NCBI RefSeq assembly: GCF_013033355.1
Contig: NZ_WQDY01000015.1
Coordinates: forward strand, 31,586-95,585
DNA from: Ruegeria lacuscaerulensis
GTDB taxonomy: Bacteria > Pseudomonadota > Alphaproteobacteria > Rhodobacterales > Rhodobacteraceae
Length of the DNA stretch: 64,000 nucleotides
Direction of reading: 5' to 3'
The notes beneath the pieces are model-generated. The model searched no databases and was not told the DNA's origin. It saw only the letters and a program-made list of their open reading frames with translations. Position numbers and translations under genes: made by a program. This document shows, piece after piece, positions 18,444 to 27,325 of this stretch (its first letter is position 1; each line of letters begins with the position of its first letter).

Positions 18444-19981
18444 CACCCGCTCCGGCGGTTCAGGCACGGGCGGTTTGGTTGCTGGCGGCGACCTTTCTGG
18501 TGGCCGTGGCTGGCCTGATCTACGAGCTGATTGCCGCAACTCTTTCCAGTTATCTGCTGGGCGACTCGGTGCGTCAGTTCTCGCTGGTTATCGGGATTTT
18601 CCTGTCGGCAATGGGGGTCGGCGCGTGGCTGTCGCGCTTTGTTACTCATGCTTTTTCGGGGTTTGTTTGGGCGCAAATTCTGTTGGGCATTGTCGGTGGC
18701 TTCATGGCCCCGGTTCTGTTCCTGAACTACGCGTGGATAGGTCAGGTGGCCTTGCCTTTGTACGCGGCACTGGTTGCGATCGGGATCTTGTCGGGCATGG
18801 AATTGCCCTTGATCGCGCGTGTGTTGGAGGAGATCGGGGCGCTAAAGTTCCGTTTCGAAAACGTGTTGAGCGTGGATTACGTGGGGGCTTTGGTGGCCTC
18901 ACTGGCATTTCCGTTGTTGGTTATTCCGCATTTGGGATTGATGTCCGCAAGTCTTGCATTCGGCGCGTTAAATCTTGCGGTGGCGGGGCTGTCATTGCTG
19001 GTGTTTCGGGAGCTGGCGACCCGCAGGCAAGTCACAGTCTGGACGTTGGCCATGCTGGCAACGGTTGCGGGCCTATGGCAATCCGAACGGTTGGTCTCCA
19101 TAACCGAGGCTGAGTTGTTTGAAGATGACATAGTCCTGTCGGAAAACACCCCATATCAACAGGTTACTGTTACGCAGTATCGAGACAGAGTGCGGCTGTT
19201 TCTGGACCACTCAATCCAATTCGACAGCCTTGACGAACATCGGTATCACGAACCTTTGGTTCATCCTGCAATGGCTTTGGCACCACGCAGGGCTCAGGTG
19301 CTGGTTCTGGGCGGGGGGGACGGAATGGCCGTCAGAGAGGTGCTCCGCTACCCAGATGTTCACAATGTCACTTTGGTGGACCTTGATCCACGAGTCACCG
19401 AGTTGTTTCGCGATCATCCTGCATTATCGAGTTTGAATGATTTTGCATTAAGGGATCCTCGCGTAACTATCCTAAGCAATGATGCGTGGAAATTCCTGGA
19501 ACAGGATCACAAGATTTATGATGTGATCATTGTAGATTTGCCTGACCCGAAATCCATAAGCTTGTCACGCCTGTATACTAGGCAATTCTATTCCATTCTG
19601 GTCGAACGCCTCAGCGCGCAAGGAATGCTTGTGACTCAAGCCGGTTCACCTTTTTTTGCCCGACAGGCGTTTTGGTCCGTTGTTGGAACGATCGAGTCCA
19701 GCCGGAATCCTCAGCAACCGGGGCAGGGGCTAAGTGTTTTGCCCTATCACAGCTACGTGCCCAGTTTCGGTGAGTGGGGGTTTGTGTTGGCCTCGCCAGC
19801 GCCTTTGTCAGGCCGAAAGATCTTGTTGCCGGGGGGGTTGCGATATCTTGATGAAGATGTTTGGCGTGCAACGCAGGTATTCGGAGCCGATACCGCGCGT
19901 ATCGCGGCTGATCCGAATTCGCTGCAGTCACATGCTTTGGTCGGCTACTATTTGGACGGGTGGGATTTCTGGTTCCGTTAA
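18440..19981 (+). CDS. Membrane-fused spermidine-synthase-like aminopropyltransferase
   Basis: 513 aa. The N-terminal half has about seven membrane helices (residues 10-215). The C-terminal half is a spermidine-synthase fold: nucleotide motif VLVLGGGDGMAVREVL near 285-300, VTLVDLDPRVTELF with the acidic ribose-binding residue, and the catalytic-loop equivalent VDLPDPKSISLSRLYTRQFY near 360-380. It would transfer an aminopropyl group from decarboxylated AdoMet to an amine at or near the membrane; the acceptor is unknown. The adjacent speD gene would supply decarboxylated AdoMet. The start overlaps the DUF350 stop by 4 bp. Its last 54 bp overlap the 3' end of speD on the other strand. Confidence 0.88.
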   Translation: MTPAPAVQARAVWLLAATFLVAVAGLIYELIAATLSSYLLGDSVRQFSLVIGIFLSAMGVGAWLSRFVTHAFSGFVWAQILLGIVGGFMAPVLFLNYAWIGQVALPLYAALVAIGILSGMELPLIARVLEEIGALKFRFENVLSVDYVGALVASLAFPLLVIPHLGLMSASLAFGALNLAVAGLSLLVFRELATRRQVTVWTLAMLATVAGLWQSERLVSITEAELFEDDIVLSENTPYQQVTVTQYRDRVRLFLDHSIQFDSLDEHRYHEPLVHPAMALAPRRAQVLVLGGGDGMAVREVLRYPDVHNVTLVDLDPRVTELFRDHPALSSLNDFALRDPRVTILSNDAWKFLEQDHKIYDVIIVDLPDPKSISLSRLYTRQFYSILVERLSAQGMLVTQAGSPFFARQAFWSVVGTIESSRNPQQPGQGLSVLPYHSYVPSFGEWGFVLASPAPLSGRKILLPGGLRYLDEDVWRATQVFGADTARIAADPNSLQSHALVGYYLDGWDFWFR

Positions 19982-20326
19982 GGCGCCTCGGTGAATACGA
20001 GTGATGTCCACACTCTCGGGGTGCAGCAATTCTGCAAGGCAGTCCACGGCGCGTTCGGGATAGGTGCCCCCGCACATAAAAATGTCGATCGCGGCATAAG
20101 ATTTCTCGGGCCACGTGTGAATCGAGATGTGAGACTCAGCCAGCAACAGAACGCCCGTAATGCCGCCATGGCCTCCGAAAGTGTGAAAGCTGCTTGAAAG
20201 GATTTTCGCCCCTGCAGCGTGGGCCGCAGATTTCAGCGCGCTCTCTAGATACGAGGAGTCCGTCAGCCTCGACCCGCCATGATAGTCCAATAGTATGTGT
20301 GTCCCGACGGGATTCTTCCTGATCAT
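19928..20326 (-). CDS. speD: S-adenosylmethionine decarboxylase, bacterial SpeD/SpeH type
   Basis: 132-aa proenzyme that self-cleaves to a pyruvoyl enzyme and makes decarboxylated AdoMet, the aminopropyl donor. The cleavage site lies in AESHISIHTWPE, with Ser65 becoming the pyruvoyl group; His70 and Cys85 (DIFMCGG) match the processing and catalytic residues of the short prokaryotic class. It is convergent with the spermidine-synthase-like gene and overlaps its end by 54 bp, so it is not in the same operon even though it is functionally linked. The ribosome site is weak. Confidence 0.92.
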   Translation of the reverse strand: MIRKNPVGTHILLDYHGGSRLTDSSYLESALKSAAHAAGAKILSSSFHTFGGHGGITGVLLLAESHISIHTWPEKSYAAIDIFMCGGTYPERAVDCLAELLHPESVDITRIHRGALTEPEIPPVQIVADQSM

Positions 20327-20814
20327 GTCTTGCGTTTACACGGAAAAAGCGGGCCACGAAAACCCCCGGCTGCCTAGCTCGGGGGCATGTCTGGTCATGG
20401 CGAGCGGTCGCCTGTTTTCAAAGTCCGATTTTCTCTGACGTGGCGTGTCGAAAAATCACGTGACACACCGGAAGCGCTTGGGTTAGCTTATCTCAAAACG
20501 AAACTAAAAAACATAATACGTAAATACTTGAAGGCATATAATATGCGGTCGCCCGTTGGGACTCTGAGGAAATTCCCATAGGAGCAGCGCAATGGGCCAC
20601 GGAATTTAAGCTGTTGCCTGTATCAGGAACTCTGTGGCTTCGGCAACGAGTGGAGTTCTGAAGCAGGCGCGGTGTTTCATTGAAACACGGAGGAGCCGAA
20701 ATTCAGACAAGACATATCTGCACATCCGCTGCGAACCTTTTGCTGACACTGACCGGACAATAAACGCAGAGATGATCCGGTGCGTTGCGATATTTAAAAA
20801 TGAGGGAATGACAG
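20327..20814. other. Intergenic region between speD and porin
   Basis: Nearly 490 bp with no convincing gene. A GC-rich inverted repeat CCCCCG / CGGGGG (20363-20368 and 20380-20385) lies in the speD leader. An AT-rich stretch follows with a perfect TATAAT at 20537-20542, but without a clear -35, a possible porin promoter or start of a long 5' leader. GAGGG at 20802 is the porin ribosome site. A 5-bp repeat GTGTC / GACAC flanks 20449-20462. Confidence 0.5.
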
Positions 20815-21966
20815 ATGACACAGAAAACCAGATTGATATCTTCGGCTGCCGTTCTGGCTCTGGGTTTTGCACTGCCGGCTGCGGCCGAGTTAAAGTACGA
20901 CAACAACTCGGGCGGATTTGTTGTGCTGTATGGACAGTTGAACCCCGCTATCATCTCGGTTGATGACGGAGAAGAGACCGAAACCAATGTTCGCGACTTT
21001 GACGCCTCCAACAGCCGTGTTGGACTACGGCTCGAGCAACCCTATGGCGCCAACACGTTCCGGTTCCGCTTTGAAACTGCACTAGGTTTGCCAAATTCGA
21101 CCGAAACGGATCAGAACGGCAACGACTTTAGCGGCTGGACACGCGAAGACATTCGGCATGTAGATTTGTCCCTAGAGGGAGACTGGGGCACTTTCTCGGC
21201 CGGGCAGGGCAGCATGGCCGCTGACGGTGTCGCCGAACAGGATTTGTCGCTGGTTGCTCTGGTCTTGTATTCGTTCACCGCGGATTCAAACGCATCCTTC
21301 CTGTTCCGTGACGATGGCGGCATTCTGAGTGGGCCGACGGTCTCGGGAACAACCGATAACTTTGATGGCGCGCGGCGCACACGGGTGCGCTATGACACGC
21401 CGTCGTTTAATGGGTTTTCGTTCAGTCTGTCTTATGGCCAGAACGTGTTGGAAGAAGATTTCAACGATGACCGCGACTATTATGACTTTGCAGCCTACTA
21501 CCGAAACACGTTTGCCAACGGTGTCGAAGTTGCTGCCGGACTAGCCTATCAGGTACGTGGATCCGGCAACAGCGGTGCAGGCGGCAGTGAAAGCGAAAAG
21601 CGTGAGGACGTTGTTGGATCGGCCTCGGTTCTGTTGGATAACGGCTTAAGCTTCGCGGTCGCCATCGGTGAGAGGGATGTGGACGATGATGCCTCGGCAG
21701 ATCCCAGTTTTTACTATCTCAAAATCGGCTACGAGGGCGACTGGTTCAACTTTGGCAAAACCGGTGTCGGGCTTCATTACTGGGACGGCTCAGATTTTAA
21801 CGCGGATGGTTCGGATTCTGAGGTCTGGGGCATTGGTGTCGTCCAAAAAATCGACCAGTACAATATGGAAGCTTACTTCTCGTACCAGGATTATGCCTAT
21901 GACGACTCATCCGATGAGTTTGATGACCTGTCCACAGTCGTCTTGGGCGCACGCTGGCGCTTTTGA
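20815..21966 (+). CDS. Outer-membrane porin
   Basis: 383-aa beta-barrel porin. The cleavable signal peptide ends around residue 24 (LPAAAE). The mature protein begins with a Gly/aromatic strand GGFVVLYGQLNPAI and continues as alternating amphipathic strands rich in Gly, Tyr and Asp, with acidic loops, ending in the terminal Phe (GARWRF) needed for outer-membrane assembly. The highly acidic loops suggest adaptation to seawater and possibly cation selectivity. Monocistronic: a long upstream region, then a hairpin 15 bp past the stop. Confidence 0.9.
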   Translation: MTQKTRLISSAAVLALGFALPAAAELKYDNNSGGFVVLYGQLNPAIISVDDGEETETNVRDFDASNSRVGLRLEQPYGANTFRFRFETALGLPNSTETDQNGNDFSGWTREDIRHVDLSLEGDWGTFSAGQGSMAADGVAEQDLSLVALVLYSFTADSNASFLFRDDGGILSGPTVSGTTDNFDGARRTRVRYDTPSFNGFSFSLSYGQNVLEEDFNDDRDYYDFAAYYRNTFANGVEVAAGLAYQVRGSGNSGAGGSESEKREDVVGSASVLLDNGLSFAVAIGERDVDDDASADPSFYYLKIGYEGDWFNFGKTGVGLHYWDGSDFNADGSDSEVWGIGVVQKIDQYNMEAYFSYQDYAYDDSSDEFDDLSTVVLGARWRF

Positions 21967-21980
21967 AGCCGTTTCACGTT

Positions 21981-22007
21981 TGCGGGCCCTTCTTTGACTG
22001 GCCCGCA
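21981..22007 (+). terminator. Hairpin after the porin gene
   Basis: A perfect 8-bp stem TGCGGGCC / GGCCCGCA with an 11-nt loop, 14 bp past the porin stop. It lacks a T-run on the coding strand, so it may act with Rho or protect the 3' end of a highly expressed mRNA. Confidence 0.5.
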
Positions 22008-22342
22008 AAAGGATGAAATCGAACGATTATAGGCCCTGTTTCCGGACTATCCCAAGGCGCTTTGCGCGGATAAAATTGCTTACTCTGCTTCAGCGATCGC
22101 CGGAGCTACTGAAGGTGTATTGAATCCGATCACGATTAACACGGGTTCTTTCGTGCCTTTGGCCGCGCTGCTCTTCATTTCTTAAATCAGTGACTGACGA
22201 GAAACCCTCTGGTGCCGAAACTCCAAAACTTGTTTTGTGGGTGCTGACAGAATGCAGCAGAAGTTTAGGGCTGACAGCTCGCGATGACAGCACCGAAGGC
22301 AACGGAGGCCTTGGCGTATGCGAGTGAAATCAGGAGGAACCC
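22008..22342. other. Intergenic region before the beta-oxidation cluster
   Basis: About 335 bp. A frame near 22070-22190 reads as a short Ala/Ile/Leu-rich peptide ending in a stop but has no start codon, so nothing can be called. The right end holds AGGAGG ahead of the hydratase/dehydrogenase gene. No clear operator is seen. Confidence 0.4.
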
Positions 22343-24403
22343 ATGGCGTCAGTTGAAATACGCAAAGAAAATGGCCTAGCGCTCGTAAAAATCGACAATC
22401 CGCCGGTCAACGCGGCGGGGTATAGTGTGCGTATCGGGCTGGTGAACGCAGTCCGTGATCTGGTCGGGGACGAAACCGTTCGCGTTATAGTACTTTATGC
22501 TGCGGGGCGGACTTTTGTCGCCGGTGCTGATATTCGCGAGTTCGGCCAGCCGCCGAAACAGCCGGTTTTGCCCGAAGTGTGTGAGATACTGGAAGCCAGC
22601 GCCAAGCCTATTGTATGCGTTCTGCATGGAACAACACTGGGTGGAGGGCTTGAGATCGCGCTTAGTTGTCACGCGCGGGTCGGCATAAAGGGTCTTCGAC
22701 TGGGCCTACCGGAAGTTAATCTCGGCCTGTTGCCCGGCGCGGGTGGAACGCAACGCCTGCCGCGCCTGGTTGATGGGCAAACGGCGCTTACAATGATCAC
22801 TTCTGGTAAACCAGTATCGGCAAACGTCGCACTGGATGCAGGGTTGCTGGATGGTCTGCAAGAGGGTGATCCCGAAGCGGTAGCGTTGGCTGCAGGTCAA
22901 AAGGTGTTGGACGGCACCCTGAAAACCCGCGTAACTGCCGATCAGGACAATCGCCTAAGTGCTGATGAAATCGACGCCTTTCGCGGCAAGATCACCGGTG
23001 AGGTCGCTGAACGCGCCTTAAAGGCTGCTGAAGCAAGTAACCTACCGCTCGCCGAAGGTCTAAAGATTGAACGTGAGCTTTTCGTGGAAGCGATGGGTAG
23101 CAACGCACACAAAGGGCTGAAGCATGCCTTCTTCGCGGAAAGGGTAGTTGCCCATATTCCCGAAGCCAAGGCCGAAGCAAGAGAGCTGACCTCGGGCGGG
23201 GTGATTGGGGGTGGTACCATGGGCTCGGGCATTGCTACGGCGATGCTTCTGGCCGGGATGCCCGTTACGCTGGTTGAGATGGAAAAGGATCGTGTGGATT
23301 TCGCTCGCAATACGATCACCAAAAATCTTGCCGGTGCCGTCCAGCGCGGCAAACTGACCGAGGCACAAAGGGACACGGCCTTGGCCGCATTGACATGTAC
23401 CACGGATATGGCCGCGCTGGCAGATGCGGACGTTGTGATCGAGGCCGTTTTTGAATCCATGGAGGTCAAGCAGGAGGTTTTCGGAAAGCTTGATGAGGTT
23501 TGCAAACACGGTGCCATCCTTGCCACCAATACCTCCTATCTTGATGTCAATGAAATCGCATCAACGACCAAGCGGCCTCAGAATGTCATCGGTTTGCACT
23601 TTTTCTCACCTGCTCATGTCATGCGATTGCTTGAAATTGTGGTTGGTAAAGAAACCGCGCCCGAGACGGTCGCCACCTGTTTCAAACTTGCGAAGAAACT
23701 CCGAAAGATTGCGGTTCGGGCCGAGGTGTGTGACGGGTTTATCGGAAACCGAATTCTGGCGCATTACCTGAAATCAACGTCATACATGCATCTTGATGGG
23801 GCGCCGTTTGATCAAATAGACACTGCGTTGGAAGAGTTCGGTTTCGCTATGGGACCTTTCGCCGTCTCGGATCTTGCTGGTTTGGATATTGGATGGGCCA
23901 CGCGGAAACGCAAAGCTGCCTTCCGTCCGTCGCAGGAGCGATATGTCGAGATTGCCGACCGTATTTGCGAACAGGGTTGGTTCGGACGCAAGACAGGCAA
24001 AGGGTTCTACTTGTACGACGGCAAAACCCGCAGTGTTAATCCAGCGGTGGCCGAATTTGCGCAGGCTGAACGTGATGCCAAAGGGATCACCCGGCGCAGC
24101 TTTACCAATCAGGAAATTGTCGACCGATACATGGCGGCAATGGTGTCCGAAGCCGTTCGGGTCGTTGAGGACAAAATAGCCCTGCGTCCCATTGATGTAG
24201 ATGCTGTATTTCTATTCGGTTACGGCTTTCCGCGCGTATGGGGTGGACCTCTGCAATATGCCGATATGACGGGGCTGGATGTTCTGGTGCAACGCATTGA
24301 GGCATACGCGCGAGAAGACCCTTTTTACTGGCAGGTTCCAGACCTGCTGCGCGAACTGGCCGAAGCGGGTAAAACCTTCGGCGATCTTAACAAAGGGGCG
24401 TGA
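22343..24403 (+). CDS. Bifunctional enoyl-CoA hydratase / 3-hydroxyacyl-CoA dehydrogenase
   Basis: Fused beta-oxidation enzyme, 686 aa. Crotonase domain (1-190): oxyanion-hole AGADIREFG and the Glu-containing LGGGLEIALSCHARVG and GLPEVNLGLLPGAGGTQRLP blocks. NAD-binding 3-hydroxyacyl-CoA dehydrogenase domain (about 285-470): GGGTMGSGIA, the catalytic His in GLHFFSPAHVMRLLEIV, and NTSYLDVNEIA. C-terminal dimerisation domain: ICDGFIGNRI-type segment, DLAGLDIG. It resembles FadJ and PimF. First gene of a cluster with two acyl-CoA dehydrogenases; a strong AGGAGG lies before the ATG. Confidence 0.94.
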   Translation: MASVEIRKENGLALVKIDNPPVNAAGYSVRIGLVNAVRDLVGDETVRVIVLYAAGRTFVAGADIREFGQPPKQPVLPEVCEILEASAKPIVCVLHGTTLGGGLEIALSCHARVGIKGLRLGLPEVNLGLLPGAGGTQRLPRLVDGQTALTMITSGKPVSANVALDAGLLDGLQEGDPEAVALAAGQKVLDGTLKTRVTADQDNRLSADEIDAFRGKITGEVAERALKAAEASNLPLAEGLKIERELFVEAMGSNAHKGLKHAFFAERVVAHIPEAKAEARELTSGGVIGGGTMGSGIATAMLLAGMPVTLVEMEKDRVDFARNTITKNLAGAVQRGKLTEAQRDTALAALTCTTDMAALADADVVIEAVFESMEVKQEVFGKLDEVCKHGAILATNTSYLDVNEIASTTKRPQNVIGLHFFSPAHVMRLLEIVVGKETAPETVATCFKLAKKLRKIAVRAEVCDGFIGNRILAHYLKSTSYMHLDGAPFDQIDTALEEFGFAMGPFAVSDLAGLDIGWATRKRKAAFRPSQERYVEIADRICEQGWFGRKTGKGFYLYDGKTRSVNPAVAEFAQAERDAKGITRRSFTNQEIVDRYMAAMVSEAVRVVEDKIALRPIDVDAVFLFGYGFPRVWGGPLQYADMTGLDVLVQRIEAYAREDPFYWQVPDLLRELAEAGKTFGDLNKGA

Positions 24404-24405
24404 AC

Positions 24406-25593
24406 ATGGACCTGAGATTTACCCCGGAAGAAGAAGCGTTTCGTGCAGAGGTACGCGCGTTTCTGGATGATAACCTGTCTGATGATCTTGTTCGAAAAAA
24501 CCGTAATTCTGCAGCTTTAAGCAAGGCGGATATGGAAGATTGGCATGCGAAGCTGAACACAAAAGGCTGGTTGGCTGCGACGTGGCCTTCGGAATATGGC
24601 GGCACCGGGTGGGGTGCGGTCGAGCGCCATATATTCGAGGAAGAATGCGCTCTGGCCAATGCCCCTCGTACGGTTCCCTTCGGCCTGAACATGTTAGGGC
24701 CGGTTCTGATCAAGTTCGGAACCGAAGCCCAAAAAGCTGAAATTTTACCACGTATTCTGGATGGCTCGGATTGGTGGTGTCAGGGCTATTCCGAGCCCGG
24801 CGCGGGCTCCGACCTTGCAAGCCTCAAGACTCGCGCTGTGCGGGAAGGTGACGCCTATGTAATCAACGGGCAGAAAACATGGACGACGCTGGGGCAGTAT
24901 GCCAACAAGATTTTCTGCCTCGTGCGGACGTCGAATGAAGGGAAACCGCAGGAAGGTATCAGCTTCGTTCTGGTCGATATGGACACACCGGGGGTTGAGC
25001 TGCGTCCGATCCGATTGTTGGAGGGCGGATACGAGGTGAACGAGGTGTTCTTTACGGACGTGCATGTGCCCGTGGCCAATCTGGTCGGTCAGGAAAACAA
25101 AGGTTGGACCATCGCCAAATACCTTCTGACACATGAGCGGACAAATATTGCGGGTGTCGGGTTTTCCACCCGCGACCTTGATAAGCTGAAAATGCTGTCC
25201 CAAACCCTTGTTCGGGGGGGCAGGCCATTGTCCCAGGATCCGTTGTTTGCGGCGGAAATGACCGAGGTCGAAATTGACCTCGAGGCGCTGAGAATTATGA
25301 ACCTGCGTATGCTGTCGGCGGCCAAAGAAGGTGCTGCATCCGGAACACAAAGCTCGATGCTCAAGATCAAGGGAACCGTGATCCGCCAACGAATTCTAAG
25401 CTTGACCCGTTCAGCGCTTGGGTCTGCGGCTGCCCCATTCCCTGCAGATGAGTTGCCAGAGAACGTGCTGTCCGTGCCCGAAGAAGCAGCGCGTGCTGCA
25501 GCCAGTTACTTCAACAACCGCAAGCTTTCGATCTTTGGTGGGTCAAACGAGATTCAGCGCAACATTATCGCCAAAGATCTTTTTGGAGGCTGA
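24406..25593 (+). CDS. Acyl-CoA dehydrogenase, PimC-like large subunit
   Basis: 395-aa FAD enzyme introducing the alpha-beta double bond in an acyl-CoA. Seen: GYSEPGAGSDLASLKTRA (flavin binding), INGQKTWTT, FFTDVHVPVANLVG, and C-terminal FGGSNEIQRNIIAKDL. At the position of the usual catalytic Glu (YEGT in MCAD) the sequence reads FGGS, so the base is displaced or supplied differently. It begins 2 bp after the previous stop (ATG at 24406) and is followed 3 bp later by a second, shorter dehydrogenase gene. Such adjacent unequal pairs (PimC/PimD, mycobacterial ChsE types) can form mixed oligomers. Confidence 0.9.
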   Translation: MDLRFTPEEEAFRAEVRAFLDDNLSDDLVRKNRNSAALSKADMEDWHAKLNTKGWLAATWPSEYGGTGWGAVERHIFEEECALANAPRTVPFGLNMLGPVLIKFGTEAQKAEILPRILDGSDWWCQGYSEPGAGSDLASLKTRAVREGDAYVINGQKTWTTLGQYANKIFCLVRTSNEGKPQEGISFVLVDMDTPGVELRPIRLLEGGYEVNEVFFTDVHVPVANLVGQENKGWTIAKYLLTHERTNIAGVGFSTRDLDKLKMLSQTLVRGGRPLSQDPLFAAEMTEVEIDLEALRIMNLRMLSAAKEGAASGTQSSMLKIKGTVIRQRILSLTRSALGSAAAPFPADELPENVLSVPEEAARAAASYFNNRKLSIFGGSNEIQRNIIAKDLFGG

Positions 25594-25596
25594 CAC

Positions 25597-26655
25597 ATGG
25601 ATTTCAACCTGACCGAAGACCGCCAGATGCTGTCCGATACTGTGCGCCGCTATTTGGCGGACCAATATGATTTCAAAGTCCGGACCGCAGCGACTGCGTC
25701 CGCTCCGTACCATTCTGCTGAGAAATGGGAGGAATTGTCAGAACTGGGCCTGATCGCCGCTTTTGTGGCCCAAGACAAAGGCGGTTTCGGTGGCACTGGT
25801 TTCGATATAGCCACCGTTTTCGAGGAACTGGGACGGGGCCTGTGCCCCGAGCCGATGCTGGCCGCGTTGATGAGCGCGCGTGTCGCTGCCGATTGCGGGG
25901 CGCAGACGTTGGTTGATGAGATGATCATGGGCACCAGAAGGTTCGCCTTTGCGGTGTTCGAGCCGGATGCTGATGGTCTTTCTTTGATCCGGGCAAGTGC
26001 TGACAAGTCTGATGACGGTTGGGTTCTGAACGGTCGAAAATCTGTGGTGTACGGCTTGCCCGGCGCAGATGGCGTACTGGTGGCAGCGCGTGTCGAAGCG
26101 GAAATCGGGCTGTTTCTGGTCGAGACGCCCGAGACCATCGACTATGCCATGATTGACGGTGGCGGTGCAGGCGAGTTGATTTTGGACAATACTCCGGCCA
26201 TCTGTCTGGTCGAAGACGCAATCCAGAGCATCAAAGCGAGTTTGGATGCGGGCCGTCTGGCACTCTGTGCCGAGGCGGTTGGCGTTATGCAGGTTCTTGT
26301 AGACATGACTGTGGAATACTTGAAACAGCGAAAACAGTTTGGTCGCCCAATCGCCAGCTTTCAGGCGTTGCAGCATCGCGCTGTAGATATGGCAATCGAG
26401 ATCGAACAATGTCGGTCGATCGCTATTCTGGCGGCCAGTAAGCTGGGAACCGATCAAGCTGAAAAATACGTCGCCATGGCGAAAAACCTCATTGGACGTG
26501 CAGGCACCATGATTGCCGAAGAAAGTATTCAGTTGCATGGGGGTATCGGAATGACATGGGAATACCCGGGATCACATTATGCCAAACGATTGGTAATGAT
26601 CGACCATCAACTGGGCGATCGCTACGCGCAATTGCAGCGCGTGATCGAGATGTAA
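25597..26655 (+). CDS. Acyl-CoA dehydrogenase, PimD-like small subunit
   Basis: 352-aa acyl-CoA dehydrogenase family protein. N-terminus MDFNLTEDRQMLSDTVRRYL and the GGFGGTGFDIATVFEELGRGL block are typical of the PimD-type small subunit. The C-terminal part has QRKQFGRPIASFQALQHRAVDM, then SIQLHGGIGMTWEYPGSHYAKR. The middle domain is less conserved and shorter than in FadE enzymes. Three bases separate it from the preceding dehydrogenase gene, implying coupled translation and probably a heteromeric complex. Substrate chain type is unknown; pimeloyl-CoA-like dicarboxylates are a possibility by analogy. Confidence 0.9.
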   Translation: MDFNLTEDRQMLSDTVRRYLADQYDFKVRTAATASAPYHSAEKWEELSELGLIAAFVAQDKGGFGGTGFDIATVFEELGRGLCPEPMLAALMSARVAADCGAQTLVDEMIMGTRRFAFAVFEPDADGLSLIRASADKSDDGWVLNGRKSVVYGLPGADGVLVAARVEAEIGLFLVETPETIDYAMIDGGGAGELILDNTPAICLVEDAIQSIKASLDAGRLALCAEAVGVMQVLVDMTVEYLKQRKQFGRPIASFQALQHRAVDMAIEIEQCRSIAILAASKLGTDQAEKYVAMAKNLIGRAGTMIAEESIQLHGGIGMTWEYPGSHYAKRLVMIDHQLGDRYAQLQRVIEM

Positions 26656-26793
26656 CCAGCGTTTTGACTGCGGGTAAAGGCATCGTGTAGGTGCTTAGCT
26701 AAGATGTATCAAAACTATCGGGTACTGGGTCTTGTTTCCTGACGTGTTCTACCACAAAAGTCTGGAACCCTATTTGAACGCAAAGGCTATTTC

Positions 26794-27261
26794 ATGAATG
26801 CCCGTCACGACCAAGACCTGTCGACCTTGTCAGATTGTCCTGATGCGTTTTGGAAACGCTTTGTCGTAACGAAAGACGATCTCGATGGCTTTAACCATGT
26901 CAACAATGCCGTTTATTTGAAGTGGCTGGACGCGACAGTATGGGAGCACACACGAGCCGTGGGGTTGGGTGAACGTGCCTGCCTGGAGCTAGACCGCGGC
27001 ATGGCGGCCGCGCGTCACGAGATCGACTACATCGCGTCTGCTTTTCTGGGAGATGAGATCGTTGTTTACAACTGGATCTCTGCCAACGACCAACGGTTGC
27101 GCGCCAGCCGGTCTTTTCAGGTGATTCGGTTGCAAGACATGAAAACGATCCTGCGGGCAAAATCCCACTACGTATGCACCAAACTGAGCAGCGGTCGCCC
27201 AACACGAATGCCCGAGATATTCAAGACGGCCTATGACGTGAAAGTCTCGGTTCAGCGTTAG
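26794..27261 (+). CDS. Hotdog-fold acyl-CoA thioesterase (4HBT family)
   Basis: 155 aa. Hydrolyses an acyl-CoA to free acid and CoA, or acts in a related salvage step. The hotdog helix carries the FNHVNNAVYLKWLDATVWEH motif with the YbgC/FadM-type Asp/Asn region, followed by the HEIDYIASAFLGDEI strand. It lies 138 bp after the acyl-CoA dehydrogenase pair on the same strand, so it may have its own promoter yet belong to the same pathway. AAAGG stands 7 bp before the ATG. Substrate not evident. Confidence 0.85.
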   Translation: MNARHDQDLSTLSDCPDAFWKRFVVTKDDLDGFNHVNNAVYLKWLDATVWEHTRAVGLGERACLELDRGMAAARHEIDYIASAFLGDEIVVYNWISANDQRLRASRSFQVIRLQDMKTILRAKSHYVCTKLSSGRPTRMPEIFKTAYDVKVSVQR

Positions 27262-27325
27262 AATTATGCACGAGTGAGTTCCGGCACAGGTCCGCGTTTC
27301 GACCAGTGCCTTTTGGACTCAGATA

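Noticed and set aside
20387..20581. 64-aa frame before the porin
   Set aside because: No ribosome site, no known motif, and the region is AT-rich with promoter-like elements.
22070..22190. Short Ala/Leu-rich frame after the porin
   Set aside because: No start codon and no ribosome site; it may be a decayed fragment but cannot be supported.
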